Source of the DNA: Thiomicrorhabdus sp965603495
GTDB lineage: Bacteria > Pseudomonadota > Gammaproteobacteria > Thiomicrospirales > Thiomicrospiraceae
Assembly (NCBI GenBank): GCA_965603495.1
Contig: CBFDDF010000013.1
Span: forward strand, 1-64,000
Length of the DNA: 64,000 nt
Direction of reading: 5' to 3'
In this document: positions 50,777 to 60,500 of the stretch, in pieces
Layout of the letters: the number at the start of each line of letters is the position of its first letter
Position numbering within the stretch: position 1 is the stretch's first letter
Position numbers and translations under genes: made by a program
Notes under the pieces: generated by a model
Database searches by the model: none
Told to the model about the DNA's origin: nothing
Seen by the model: the letters and a program-made list of their open reading frames with translations, nothing else

Positions 50777-52918
50777 TTACAGGCGTTGAATCTTTTCAAC
50801 AATGGGAAGGCGTTTTAAGTGGCGCATGACTTCAGCCAAATGTTTACGGTCACGGATGTTGATCACAAAATGCATTAAGCTATAAGATTCATCTTTATCT
50901 TCAGAGCGAACGCGCTCGATATCGGTGTTGGTTTTTGCAATCTCACTGGCAATTTTAGCCAGAGTACCGCGTTCGTTTTTCGCTTCAAGTTGAATTTCAA
51001 CTAAATAGGTGCCTGTTGCATCCACATCCCAATGTACATCCAGGTATTTTTCGGGATTGTTTTTAATGTTTTTAACATTGTGACAAGTGTTTCTGTGAAT
51101 CACCAATCCCTTCTCTGTGCTGATAAAGCCAAGAATTTCATCGCCCGGTATTGGATGGCAGCAGTTGGCAAAATGTAGCACCATGCCTTCTGTGCCTGAA
51201 ATCGGTAGGCCAGCATCTAATCCAATATTTTTCGGTGCGATTTCATCATCCGTGCCTAAGACGACATCGTGAATCTGTTTGGCAACTAAAGGTGACATAC
51301 GATTACCAGCGCCAAGATCTTCCAGTAATTGATCCCAGCTAGAGAGTTTAAGCACTTCAATCAGTTCATCCCGAATATCATCCGTCAGTCCTTCATAGGA
51401 CATATTGAATTTTCGCAAAGATTTCGCCAACATCTTATGACCTAAATTCACCGCATCACCCACTTGCTGGTTTTTCATAAAGTGGCGGATTTGTGAGCGG
51501 GCTTTTGCAGTGCTGACAAAGTTAAGCCAAGCTGGATTTGGTTGGGCATCCTTGCTTTTAATGATATGAATGGTTTTGCCACTTTCGAGCGGTGTGCGCA
51601 ATGGCACCAGTTTTTTATCAATACGACAACCGACGGTGGCGTGACCGATATTGGTGTGCACGGCATAGGCAAAATCGACTGGCGTTGAGCCTGTCGGTAG
51701 TGTGATGATGTCGCCTTTGGGGGTGAAGACGTAGATGACATCCGGAAACAGGTCGATTTTGACGTTCTCTAAGAAATCTAGAGAGTTACCAGCACTTTGT
51801 TGGATTTCAAGTAGGTTCTTGACCCACTCTTGCGCACGCACATCGACTTGCGAAGTGCCTTTACCTGTGTGCGATTCATCCTGTTTATACTGCCAATGCG
51901 CTGCGATACCGTGTTCGGAGACTTCATGCATGATTTTATCGCGTATCTGGACTTCTAAGTGTACGCCATAAGGACCAAACAGTGAGGTGTGTAGCGACTG
52001 ATAGCCATTGCCTTTTGGGATAGCAATATAGTCCTTAAAGCGTTGAGGTAGAGGTTTGTATAGAGAGTGAACGGAGCCTAGTGTGCGATAACATTCATCT
52101 GCAGTATCGACGACGATCCGAAAAGCAAAGATATCCAGGATGTCTGCAAAACTCTGGCGCTTGGTCTTCATCTTTTTATACAAGCTATACAGATGTTTTT
52201 CACGACCGAACACTTTGCCGGAAATATGTTCTTGATTGAGGCGGTTCTGGATGGTATCGGTAATTTGCTCAATGACTTCGTTACGGTTGCCACGCGCTTT
52301 CTTGACAGCACTTTCCAGTACAGCAAAGCGGTAAGGGTGCATCGCTTTGAATCCGAGGTCTTCCAATTCTAATCGAATTGCATTGATGCCTAAGCGACCC
52401 GCAATCGGTGCAAAGATGTCTAAGGTTTCATGTGCAATCCGGCGTTGCTTATCGGGGCGCATTACGCCCAAAGTACGCATATTGTGTAGACGGTCGGCTA
52501 ACTTAATCAGGATGACGCGAATATCTCGAGCCATCGCTAAAATCATTTTGCGGAAGTTTTCAGCTTGTGCTTCTTGCGGGTTATCAAACTCGAGTTTACC
52601 CAGTTTGGTGACACCATCGACAATCTCAGCCACACTTTCGCCAAAACGATCAGTAATGTCTTGTTTGGTGTAAGGGGTGTCTTCAACCACGTCATGCAAG
52701 ATGGCTGAAATCAGACTTTCTTGATCAAGTTGAATTTCTGCAAGGATTTCAGCAACCGCGATGGGATGCCAAATATAGTCTTCACCCGATTTACGGGTTT
52801 GACCTTGATGCGCCAAGGCGCCAAACTCATAAGCTGCTTGAATACCAGCAACTTGTTCTGCGGTTAAATATTTCGAGGCTTTCTCGAGTAGACCGTGGAT
52901 CGAGTTTGGAGTGGGCAT
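50777..52918 (-). CDS. spoT: bifunctional (p)ppGpp synthetase/hydrolase SpoT
   Basis: The 713-residue RelA/SpoT homologue has an N-terminal HD hydrolase with HDVVED at 75-80 and synthetase-domain GNGYQSLHTSLFGPYG. A TGS domain begins near PKGDIITLPTGSTPVDFAYAVH, and a C-terminal ACT domain ends the protein. The intact HD motif and the neighbour rpoZ (15 bases upstream) identify it as SpoT, the enzyme that makes and, mainly, degrades the stringent-response alarmone. Confidence 0.96.
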   Translation of the reverse strand: MPTPNSIHGLLEKASKYLTAEQVAGIQAAYEFGALAHQGQTRKSGEDYIWHPIAVAEILAEIQLDQESLISAILHDVVEDTPYTKQDITDRFGESVAEIVDGVTKLGKLEFDNPQEAQAENFRKMILAMARDIRVILIKLADRLHNMRTLGVMRPDKQRRIAHETLDIFAPIAGRLGINAIRLELEDLGFKAMHPYRFAVLESAVKKARGNRNEVIEQITDTIQNRLNQEHISGKVFGREKHLYSLYKKMKTKRQSFADILDIFAFRIVVDTADECYRTLGSVHSLYKPLPQRFKDYIAIPKGNGYQSLHTSLFGPYGVHLEVQIRDKIMHEVSEHGIAAHWQYKQDESHTGKGTSQVDVRAQEWVKNLLEIQQSAGNSLDFLENVKIDLFPDVIYVFTPKGDIITLPTGSTPVDFAYAVHTNIGHATVGCRIDKKLVPLRTPLESGKTIHIIKSKDAQPNPAWLNFVSTAKARSQIRHFMKNQQVGDAVNLGHKMLAKSLRKFNMSYEGLTDDIRDELIEVLKLSSWDQLLEDLGAGNRMSPLVAKQIHDVVLGTDDEIAPKNIGLDAGLPISGTEGMVLHFANCCHPIPGDEILGFISTEKGLVIHRNTCHNVKNIKNNPEKYLDVHWDVDATGTYLVEIQLEAKNERGTLAKIASEIAKTNTDIERVRSEDKDESYSLMHFVINIRDRKHLAEVMRHLKRLPIVEKIQRL

Positions 52919-52933
52919 AGGGAGATTAAGTTT

Positions 52934-53158
52934 TTAGCTAAAGAATGGAGGCGTATTTGGATCAGCCAAAACAACATCTGCATCAATCGTGCCAGCAGCA
53001 AGTTCGCGCAACGCTACGACTGTTGGCTTATCATTGTCCCAATCGACAGTCGGCTCTGCACCGTTTGCAATTTGACGTGCACGTTTAGCACTTAAAATAA
53101 CAAGTTCAAAACGGTTTTCTACTTGATCTAAACAATCTTCTACTGTGACACGTGCCAT
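52934..53158 (-). CDS. rpoZ: RNA polymerase omega subunit
   Basis: The 74-residue omega subunit has the conserved MARVTVEDCLDQVENRFELV start and the KRARQIANG and NDKPTVVALRELAAG segments. It assists RNA polymerase assembly and ppGpp binding. It is followed by spoT after 15 bases. In most gammaproteobacteria gmk lies directly upstream, but here about 4.6 kb of lipid A-core genes intervene. Confidence 0.95.
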   Translation of the reverse strand: MARVTVEDCLDQVENRFELVILSAKRARQIANGAEPTVDWDNDKPTVVALRELAAGTIDADVVLADPNTPPFFS

Positions 53159-53308
53159 ATCGAGCTCCCACTTAAATTTAAAGGTAAAGAGTTATTTTAC
53201 ACGAAATTTGAGTAAAAATAGTAGGAATGTGACGTGGCATGTCATAACAAAGCGCTAAATAACAGTGGAATAGCGTATATTTAAGTTAAAAGCTTGGTTT
53301 TTGATGGA

Positions 53309-54520
53309 TTATTTTACGTGTTCTAAGTAGGTTTTTAAGATGGCAGATTGCGACTGAACGGCTTTTTTTGCGCTTTGGCCAAGCTCCTGTCGTTGGTTTG
53401 CGTTATCAATCAATGTCTTAATGGCTGACTCCAATTGGGCATAATCTTGGCATTGAACAATACCTTGATATTGTTTCAATAAGGCCATTTCTTCTTCAAA
53501 ATCATGCATGTCTGGACCGGTGATTATCGGGCGTTGATAAGCCGCGGGTTCAATGACATTATGTCCTCCTTTTGGTACAAAGCTGCCACCCATGATGACC
53601 AGCTTAGCATGCTCATAGAGTGGCATTAGTTTGCCTAATCGATCATCTAAAAACAACTTGGTTTCTGAGTCTGGTGACTCTCCTTTGCTGGCCACCTTTA
53701 AGGGCTTGGAGATAGCTAATAACTGCTTCTGAATGCTTTCACTGCGTTTAGGGTGTCGGGGTACGATGACCAGTAATTCAGAACGCTGGTGTTGTAACCA
53801 GAGTTGGCTGATCGCTAACTCTTCATCTGCATGGCTCGATGCCAGTAGTACATACTCTCGGCCAATGGGGTCAGGGTTTTTAGTCACAGCAGCGACTTGT
53901 GCATACTTTAAATTACCGGCAGTGATGACCTTGTCAGCGGGTGCGCCCATAATAATGAAACGTTCGGCTTCGGCGGGGGAGCGCGCTAATACTTGGCTGA
54001 CGTTCGCTAGGCTTTGTCGATAGGCATCTTTTAACCATTTTGGGGTGCTAAGGGTTTTACGCGACATGCGTGCATTGAGGATGCATAAATCAATGCCCTG
54101 TTGGTGACAGAGTCGATACAGGTTTGGCCAGATTTCGGTTTCCAAGACATATAGCTGAGTAGGCTTGCAAGCGGCAATAAGGCGTTTGAGTGAAAATGGC
54201 CAGTCTAATGGTAGGTATCTGTGCTCAACAGAGTCGGCAAACAGTGACTCTACAATTTGTTTACCGGTTGGTGTGTTGGTGGTGATGAGAATGTCGTGTT
54301 GAGCTTGTAACGCACGAATAATCGGTTCAGCCGCTTTGACTTCGCCGACGGATGCGCAATGGAACCAAAGGCGTTGCGATGATTTAGCAAGTGTTGGGTA
54401 GGATAGCCCCAGACGTTGTAGCAAAAAGGTCATGCCGGCTTTATGCTTAATGGCTTCAATTAAGATTAGCAGCCAAAGAAGCGGACTTAACACTCTAATT
54501 AACAGTTGATAAATAATCAT
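53309..54520 (-). CDS. waaA: 3-deoxy-D-manno-octulosonic acid transferase (Kdo or 8-amino-Kdo transferase)
   Basis: WaaA adds Kdo-type residues from the CMP-sugar to lipid IVA at the inner membrane. The 403-residue protein has an N-terminal membrane anchor (about 3-22), the WFHCASVGE segment and a GT-B fold with VIMGGSFVPKGGHNVIEPAAY. Because the pathway genes upstream make 8-amino-Kdo, this enzyme probably transfers that sugar. It lies 63 bases downstream of kdsB with a palindrome copy between. Confidence 0.93.
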   Translation of the reverse strand: MIIYQLLIRVLSPLLWLLILIEAIKHKAGMTFLLQRLGLSYPTLAKSSQRLWFHCASVGEVKAAEPIIRALQAQHDILITTNTPTGKQIVESLFADSVEHRYLPLDWPFSLKRLIAACKPTQLYVLETEIWPNLYRLCHQQGIDLCILNARMSRKTLSTPKWLKDAYRQSLANVSQVLARSPAEAERFIIMGAPADKVITAGNLKYAQVAAVTKNPDPIGREYVLLASSHADEELAISQLWLQHQRSELLVIVPRHPKRSESIQKQLLAISKPLKVASKGESPDSETKLFLDDRLGKLMPLYEHAKLVIMGGSFVPKGGHNVIEPAAYQRPIITGPDMHDFEEEMALLKQYQGIVQCQDYAQLESAIKTLIDNANQRQELGQSAKKAVQSQSAILKTYLEHVK

Positions 54521-54551
54521 TAATGTCTCATCGAAACCGATTGTAAAAGTG

Positions 54552-54563
54552 ACCAGGCCTGGT
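54552..54563. repeat. ACCAGGCCTGGT palindrome, copy 15
   Basis: Exact core extended to a perfect 26-bp palindrome: AAAAGTG on the left pairs with CACTTTT on the right. It lies between kdsB and waaA. The T run makes this copy look like a terminator on either strand. Confidence 0.95.
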
Positions 54564-54583
54564 CACTTTTAATGCGTGTAAAA

Positions 54584-55339
54584 TTAGTGGCCAGCTTGCA
54601 GTAAAGCTTCCATCATAGCGATGTCACCCGGTAAATCGACTTCTGGTGAATCCCATTTGCTTTCGACGACTTTGATTTTGTGGCCGTATTCTAAAGCGCG
54701 CAGTTGCTCTAGTTTTTCAATGTCTTCTAGCTTACCCATTGGCAAAGCATTGAAGGTATCGACGAAGCCTTTGGTGTAGGCGTAAATCCCTAAATGCTTG
54801 AAACTGTCGTGATCCCAGTAATCGCGGCCATGTGGAATGGTGGCGCGTGAGAAATACAACGCGAAGCCATTGACGTCCATCACCATTTTGACATCTTTCG
54901 GGTTGGTGATTTCCGCTTCATTGACGATTTTAAAAGACAGAGTGCTCATCTCGAAACTGCCGTCATAATCGTTCGCCATAAAGGGTGAAATGACGTCTTC
55001 AATTGATTGAGGATGTACCAAAGGTTGATCGCCTTGCACATTGACAATCAAGTCATCATCTTTCAAACCTATTGCATTGGCAGCGGCCGCAATACGATCG
55101 GTGCCCGAAGCGGCTTCAACGGGTGTCATCACGACTTTGCCACCAAAGGCTTCCACCACGTCTTTAATACGTACATCATCGGTTGCAATATAAACCCCTG
55201 CTAAGCCTTGGGCTTTAGAGATGCGTTCATAAACATGCTGAATCATCGGCTTGCCATCAATCAATTTAAGCGGTTTTCCCGGTAAACGCGAAGAGCCATA
55301 ACGAGCAGGGATAAAGACATAAGTATTCATAAAGGTCAC
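54584..55339 (-). CDS. kdsB: 3-deoxy-manno-octulosonate cytidylyltransferase (CMP-Kdo / CMP-8-amino-Kdo synthetase)
   Basis: KdsB activates Kdo with CTP. The 251-residue enzyme shows the nucleotide-binding IPARYGSSRLPGKPL (8-22), the VNVQGDQPL segment and a late ESKWDSPEVDLPGD motif. Next to kdnA and kdnB it should resemble the Shewanella KdsB that prefers 8-amino-3,8-dideoxy-Kdo. It lies 162 bases after kdnB. Confidence 0.95.
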   Translation of the reverse strand: MTFMNTYVFIPARYGSSRLPGKPLKLIDGKPMIQHVYERISKAQGLAGVYIATDDVRIKDVVEAFGGKVVMTPVEAASGTDRIAAAANAIGLKDDDLIVNVQGDQPLVHPQSIEDVISPFMANDYDGSFEMSTLSFKIVNEAEITNPKDVKMVMDVNGFALYFSRATIPHGRDYWDHDSFKHLGIYAYTKGFVDTFNALPMGKLEDIEKLEQLRALEYGHKIKVVESKWDSPEVDLPGDIAMMEALLQAGH

Positions 55340-55501
55340 TTTAGATTAGGAGGAGGGTTCAAGAATATTTTAATTAGGTATAGAGCTGAAATGTTTTGGC
55401 AAGCTAGTTTAGATGCTTAGCAAGGCAGGGCGAAGGGCGTTGAGTATAACTCAATAACCGAAAGCCCTAACGAAGCTAGGTGCTAAAATAGGCAGCCAAA
55501 A

Positions 55502-56587
55502 CTACATTTTAGAGTAGAGGCTTCTTAATAATTCAGGCGTCACTTTCTCTTTCCAGCTTGGGCCATAAACATTTTCCCACAGCGGTGCTAAGCCAGAAGC
55601 AGTACGAATCATCTTCTCCATATCTTCTTCAGATAGGTTTTTGGTGATGCCTTTTGGTAACACAATATTGTGCTTTTTCATCATCTCACGGAAGACCTTA
55701 ACGCCTTCAGGATAGAAATCATCTAAGACATCAAACGCGATACAGTTCCCAATGCCGTGGTGATAACCCATCACGTATGACAAACCGTATGACAGTGCAT
55801 GACACGCGCCAACTTGGCTATAAGCGATGCTTTGCCCGCCCATGTAGGACGCCATCATCAACTTCTCGTCAGAATCAGGGTGGTCTTGTAAAAAGACTTG
55901 GTTGCAAAGGTCTAAAGATTTTTCACCAAAGGCACGGGCAAATTCATTGATGTAAGTACCATTCAGCGCTTCGATATTGTGAATATAGCAATCCATTCCG
56001 GTATAGAACCACTGATTTGCAGGTACACCTTGAATAAGGTCTGGATCCATAATGATTTGATCGTAAACGGTGTAATCTGAGTTCATGCCTAATTTTTTAT
56101 CAGGTCCCGTTAATACCGTGGTACGAGATGCTTCCGCACCCGTTCCAGAAATCGTTGGAATGCCGACATGGTGAACCGCTGGATTTTTGATTAAATCCCA
56201 GCCTTGATAAGAAGCTGAACCGCCTTCATTGGTCAGCATTAAGGCTACAGCCTTACCTAAATCTAAAGCTGAACCACCGCCTAAACCGATCACGCTGACC
56301 GGGTTGCGGCCATTGTTATTTTCTGCCGCAAACTTCTGAACTTCTACTGTTAAGGCATCGACGTAAGTGGTTTTAGGCTCGTCCGTGACGTCTAACCAAA
56401 TCACCATATCTTTATCGGTGACCGGAATACGTTCTGCTAATGGCTTATCTTTATGGACTTCATCAACCAAAAAAACCACGAAATCACCGATTTTCTGACG
56501 TTCATCTGCCAGTACATCATCTAGTTGATCAAATGAACCACGACCAAAAATCATTTTAGGAACAGTTTTAAAATTACGAAACTTCAT
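55502..56587 (-). CDS. kdnB: 3-deoxy-manno-octulosonate 8-oxidase KdnB
   Basis: KdnB oxidises the C8 hydroxyl of Kdo to an aldehyde, the first step to 8-amino-Kdo. The 361-residue iron-type alcohol dehydrogenase has the NAD-binding GLGGGSALDLGKA, the PTISGTGAEAS segment and metal-binding His in GYHHGIGNCIAFDVL. Its immediate partner is the kdnA aminotransferase, 17 bases upstream. The kdnA/kdnB pairing, known from Shewanella oneidensis, makes this assignment firm. Confidence 0.92.
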   Translation of the reverse strand: MKFRNFKTVPKMIFGRGSFDQLDDVLADERQKIGDFVVFLVDEVHKDKPLAERIPVTDKDMVIWLDVTDEPKTTYVDALTVEVQKFAAENNNGRNPVSVIGLGGGSALDLGKAVALMLTNEGGSASYQGWDLIKNPAVHHVGIPTISGTGAEASRTTVLTGPDKKLGMNSDYTVYDQIIMDPDLIQGVPANQWFYTGMDCYIHNIEALNGTYINEFARAFGEKSLDLCNQVFLQDHPDSDEKLMMASYMGGQSIAYSQVGACHALSYGLSYVMGYHHGIGNCIAFDVLDDFYPEGVKVFREMMKKHNIVLPKGITKNLSEEDMEKMIRTASGLAPLWENVYGPSWKEKVTPELLRSLYSKM

Positions 56588-56604
56588 GAATGGAATCCTT
56601 GGTC

Positions 56605-57792
56605 TTATTGGTTGAAAACGTTTGCGAAAGCATCAATACGCGATTGAATGTCTTCTTCTGTCCATGACAGTTGAATCAACATTGAAACGGTACGGCTGAT
56701 GATAGCATCCGATTTTGGCGTTTTAATTTGGGTGTAATCTGGGCGATCTGCAATCAGTTCAATCGGCAGTTTTGCAGATGCAGTCATATTATGAATATGC
56801 GTCCAGTTCTTTAGGTAATGCCAGTTATTAGCGTACCAATAGAATACCGCCGGCACTTCTTGCTCGGCTAGGCCTGCAACCACTTCACGTGCACGGGCTT
56901 CTGTCGGTAGGAAGATGCTTAAGAAACCAGCGTTATCGCCTGCTTCATCCGGCAGTTCACGGAAAGTGACTTCTGGGTATTGTCTTAAAGCATCTTTAAG
57001 GGCTTTTTTGTTTTTGCGTTGCGTCTCTAAAATGCGTGGCAATTTACGCCATTGCGCCACACCAACGGCCGCGTTCATCTCTGAAATACGGAAGTTGTTG
57101 CCCATGATTGGGTGACTTTCTGCGCCGCGATCCAGACCGATGTGGTCATGACCATGATCGGCAAACATATGTGCATTGTTATAGATGTTAGTGTCATTGG
57201 TCAGAACCGCGCCGCCCTCTCCGCAAGAGATGGTTTTGACGGAATCAAACGAGAAGGTGCCGACTTGACCAATCGTTCCTAACGCCTTGCCCTTATAGCT
57301 TGCGCCAGTGGCCTGACAAGCATCTTCAAGTAAGACTAGGTTATGTTTATCGCAAATGGCTTTGATTTTATCCATTTTGCCCATTGAGCCACACATGTGT
57401 ACAAAGTTAATCGCTTTAGTGCGCGGTGTAATGACGGCTTCAATGCCTTCTGGCGAAAGTGTTAGGGTCTCATCAATTTCTGCAAAGATAGGAATCGCAC
57501 CGGCGAACACAATCGCTTCAACGCTCGCTACAAATGTAAACGGAGGCACGATGACTTCATCACCCGCGCCAATGCCCGCTGCCATTAAGGCTGTGGTTAA
57601 AGCGGTCGTACCACTAGAGACTAAATGCGAATGCTTAGCGCCAGTGGTCTCGCAAATCATGCCCTCTAGTTCACGTGCTTTCCACACGTCATTACGCATG
57701 CCGTCAAAGTTGTAGCGAAAGGTAAAGCCTTTCTCCATGACTTCGTTAATTTGTTCTTTTTCAGATTCATCAAAAATCTCAAAACCAGGCAT
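56605..57792 (-). CDS. kdnA: 8-amino-3,8-dideoxy-manno-octulosonate aminotransferase KdnA
   Basis: KdnA is a PLP enzyme of the DegT/DnrJ family that aminates the KdnB product to give 8-amino-Kdo. The 395-residue protein has the PLP Lys in TFSFDSVKTISCGEGGAVLT, LLEDACQATGASYKG, and GNNFRISEMNAAVGVAQW. It starts 55 bases downstream of gmk. The amino sugar replaces Kdo in lipopolysaccharide and adds positive charge near lipid A. Confidence 0.92.
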   Translation of the reverse strand: MPGFEIFDESEKEQINEVMEKGFTFRYNFDGMRNDVWKARELEGMICETTGAKHSHLVSSGTTALTTALMAAGIGAGDEVIVPPFTFVASVEAIVFAGAIPIFAEIDETLTLSPEGIEAVITPRTKAINFVHMCGSMGKMDKIKAICDKHNLVLLEDACQATGASYKGKALGTIGQVGTFSFDSVKTISCGEGGAVLTNDTNIYNNAHMFADHGHDHIGLDRGAESHPIMGNNFRISEMNAAVGVAQWRKLPRILETQRKNKKALKDALRQYPEVTFRELPDEAGDNAGFLSIFLPTEARAREVVAGLAEQEVPAVFYWYANNWHYLKNWTHIHNMTASAKLPIELIADRPDYTQIKTPKSDAIISRTVSMLIQLSWTEEDIQSRIDAFANVFNQ

Positions 57793-57847
57793 TCGTCGCT
57801 CCTAAAATTCAATATGCGGAATATGTATGTTTGTTATTTATACGGGT

Positions 57848-58459
57848 TTAATCAAGCATCGCTTGAATTAAGCTGTTATGGGCTTCTACTTGTCTGGCTT
57901 GGGTCAGTCGGCCAGAACCAAAAATACTGTGTAACTCTTTTAAGGCGATGTCAAAATTGTTGTTGATGACAATGTAATCAAATTCATTGTAATGTGAGAT
58001 TTCACTGACAGCATCGGCCATGCGGCGTTCTATAATCTCGTCACTATCCGTGCCTCGCCCCGTTAAACGTCTTTTTAGCTCTTTTAAAGATGGCGGCAAA
58101 ATAAAGATAGAGATCGCATTAGGCATGAGTTCTCTTACCTGCTGCGCGCCTTGCCAATCAATTTCTAAGATGACATCTTTGCCTGATTGAAGCTGATCTT
58201 CTACACTGCTTTGGGAGGTGCCGTAAAAGTTGTCAAATACTTGAGCATGCTCCAAAAAATCGCCTTGCAATATTTTTGCTTCAAAGTCTTCGATACTCAA
58301 AAAATGATAATTGACGCCATTTTCTTCGCCAGGACGTATCGCTCGAGTGGTGCTCGAAACGGAGACTCTAATACGGCTGTCTAATTCAATTAACTTGCCG
58401 ACTAAAGAGGTTTTGCCCGCGCCGGAAGGGGCTGAAACAATATAAAGTGAACCGCGCAT
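57848..58459 (-). CDS. gmk: guanylate kinase
   Basis: The 203-residue enzyme converts GMP to GDP with ATP. The P-loop is SAPSGAGKTSLV (9-20), and RAIRPGEENGVNYHF and SRxxR-like lid residues are present. In related genomes gmk is directly followed by rpoZ-spoT; here kdnA follows. Confidence 0.96.
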   Translation of the reverse strand: MRGSLYIVSAPSGAGKTSLVGKLIELDSRIRVSVSSTTRAIRPGEENGVNYHFLSIEDFEAKILQGDFLEHAQVFDNFYGTSQSSVEDQLQSGKDVILEIDWQGAQQVRELMPNAISIFILPPSLKELKRRLTGRGTDSDEIIERRMADAVSEISHYNEFDYIVINNNFDIALKELHSIFGSGRLTQARQVEAHNSLIQAMLD

Positions 58460-58711
58460 AAAACTACTCCAAGTGACTGAATTTTTAGTAGTGGCCTATT
58501 TTAACAGAGAATTTAAAGACGGGGGAAGCTATGAAAGGCGCTCTTGAAAACTCCAGCTATAAAGTCCCTTTAATGGATGTTGATACCTGGGCTTGGTGAC
58601 TTATATAAAGCCACTATGTTAAAGCTTTTAAGATAGGGGTTAATCAGAAAATATTAAGCATTTATTAAATCTTAAATGGAGGCGTTTACATAAATCTATT
58701 ACAATGCCTCT

Positions 58712-59236
58712 ATGCATAAAGAAAGTATATTTTTAGTAGGCCCTATGGGGGCTGGAAAGTCCACTGTAGGCAGGTTGATTGCAGAAAAGCTGAACTATCA
58801 ATTTGTCGACAGTGACCATGAGATTGAACACCGAACCGGTGCCACTATTCCGATGATTTTTGACATCGAAGGTGAGGCAGGGTTTCGTGAACGTGAAGAG
58901 ATGGTGATTGATGAGCTTACCGAGCGCACCGAAGTCGTTTTAGCGACCGGTGGCGGCGTGGTGGAGCGCGAAAAAAATCGCCAACATCTGCGTACGCGTG
59001 GTTTTGTGGTTTATCTAAAATCGCCAGTGGAAGCTCTGATTCAGCGTACCAAACATGATCGTAATCGACCGCTTTTACAGACCGATAATCCAGGAAAAGT
59101 CCTGGCCGAACTGATGGAGAAGCGTGAACCCTGGTATTTAGAAATGGCTGATCTCGTTATTGAAACCCAGCAGGTTCCAGTGCATCGCGTGGTCAAACAA
59201 ATTCTTGAAAGACTAGAAGAAGAGCATATCGTTTAG
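58712..59236 (+). CDS. aroK: shikimate kinase I
   Basis: AroK phosphorylates shikimate in aromatic amino acid synthesis. The 174-residue enzyme has P-loop GPMGAGKSTVGR (10-21), the shikimate-binding DSDHEIE and the ATGGGVV segment. The start lacks a ribosome-binding site: TGGAGG lies over 30 bases upstream, and a TACAAT box (58700-58705) lies only 6 bases before the ATG. The transcript may therefore be nearly leaderless. aroB follows 86 bases downstream, the usual pairing. Confidence 0.95.
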   Translation: MHKESIFLVGPMGAGKSTVGRLIAEKLNYQFVDSDHEIEHRTGATIPMIFDIEGEAGFREREEMVIDELTERTEVVLATGGGVVEREKNRQHLRTRGFVVYLKSPVEALIQRTKHDRNRPLLQTDNPGKVLAELMEKREPWYLEMADLVIETQQVPVHRVVKQILERLEEEHIV

Positions 59237-59322
59237 ATGGCTTAGATCATTTAAGGTTTTAGCCTAGGCTAAATCCTCCAAGAATTACTCAGTAAACCTT
59301 ATTTAAAAAAAGAGACAGAGCA

Positions 59323-60408
59323 GTGAAGACATTACGTGTAGAGTTAGGCGACAGAAGTTATCCCATTTTTATTGGCCAAGGGCTTATGGGCAATGCCGAG
59401 TTGGTTAAGCCTTACGTTAAAGGTAAGCAGGTGCTGATTGTCACCAACACGACAGTCGCGCCTCTGTATTTAGAAGCCTGTAAAAAAGCTTTTGCGGATT
59501 TTGATGTCAAGTCAGTGGTGTTGCCAGACGGTGAGCAGTATAAAACCCTGGAAACGCTTAATTTGGTGTTTGATGAGCTGATCGGTCAGCGCTTTGATCG
59601 TAGCTGTACATTGATTGCCCTTGGTGGCGGTGTCATTGGTGACATGACTGGTTTTGCCGCCGCTGCTTTTCAGCGCGGCGTGAACTTTATTCAAATGCCA
59701 ACGACGTTATTGTCGCAAGTTGATTCTTCTGTCGGCGGAAAAACCGGCGTGAATCACCCGCTCGGTAAAAACATGATTGGTGCCTTTCATCAACCAGAGT
59801 GTGTGGTCATTGATACAGAGACACTGAATACCTTAGAAGATCGCCAACTGTCATCCGGCCTGGCGGAAGTCATTAAATATGGTTTGATTCAAGATCCTGA
59901 GTTTTTTGAATGGTTAGACGTCAATATCGAAAAACTCATGAAGCGTGAGCCAGATGCATTGTCATACGCCATTGAACGTTCTTGCGGAGATAAAGCGCAT
60001 ATCGTTGCCAAAGATGAAAAAGAAGCCGGTCTGCGTGCTTTGTTTAATCTTGGCCACACCTTTGGGCATGCGATTGAAGCAGGGATGGGGTATGGTAATT
60101 GGCTACATGGCGAAGGCGTCAGTGCAGGCACTATGCAAGCCGTTTTTCTATCGAACCTGTTAGGTGATTTAGACGATGGCGATTTGGAGCGCATTAAAGA
60201 AATTTTTGAGCGTGTTCATTTGCCTGTCTACCCACCAAAAGTTTCTGAAATGGATAATCAAAAGTTCCTAGACTTAATGGCGGGTGATAAAAAAGCCCAA
60301 GCGGGTACGATTCGTTTGGTGTTATTAAAATCGATTGGTGAAGCTTATGTCACGGGTGACTATCCTCAAGAATTACTAGAACAAACCTTAACTGAGTGGC
60401 GTGCATAA
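59323..60408 (+). CDS. aroB: 3-dehydroquinate synthase
   Basis: AroB cyclises DAHP to 3-dehydroquinate in the shikimate pathway, using NAD+ and a divalent metal. The 361-residue protein has ALGGGVIGDMTGFAAAAFQRG (NAD/substrate), the SVGGKTGVNHPLGKNMIGAFHQP segment and metal-binding His in FNLGHTFGHAIE and WLHGEGVSAG. The start is GTG, giving a beginning (KTLRVELGDRSYPI) that resembles E. coli AroB. Confidence 0.97.
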   Translation: MKTLRVELGDRSYPIFIGQGLMGNAELVKPYVKGKQVLIVTNTTVAPLYLEACKKAFADFDVKSVVLPDGEQYKTLETLNLVFDELIGQRFDRSCTLIALGGGVIGDMTGFAAAAFQRGVNFIQMPTTLLSQVDSSVGGKTGVNHPLGKNMIGAFHQPECVVIDTETLNTLEDRQLSSGLAEVIKYGLIQDPEFFEWLDVNIEKLMKREPDALSYAIERSCGDKAHIVAKDEKEAGLRALFNLGHTFGHAIEAGMGYGNWLHGEGVSAGTMQAVFLSNLLGDLDDGDLERIKEIFERVHLPVYPPKVSEMDNQKFLDLMAGDKKAQAGTIRLVLLKSIGEAYVTGDYPQELLEQTLTEWRA

Positions 60409-60500
60409 TAGCCTGCTTGTAGCTTGAATTGTCAGCTTACAACGGGTTATGCAAACGATCGCTTAAAGTATTTTAATTCATCCTAAATCTAGGGGGCGGT

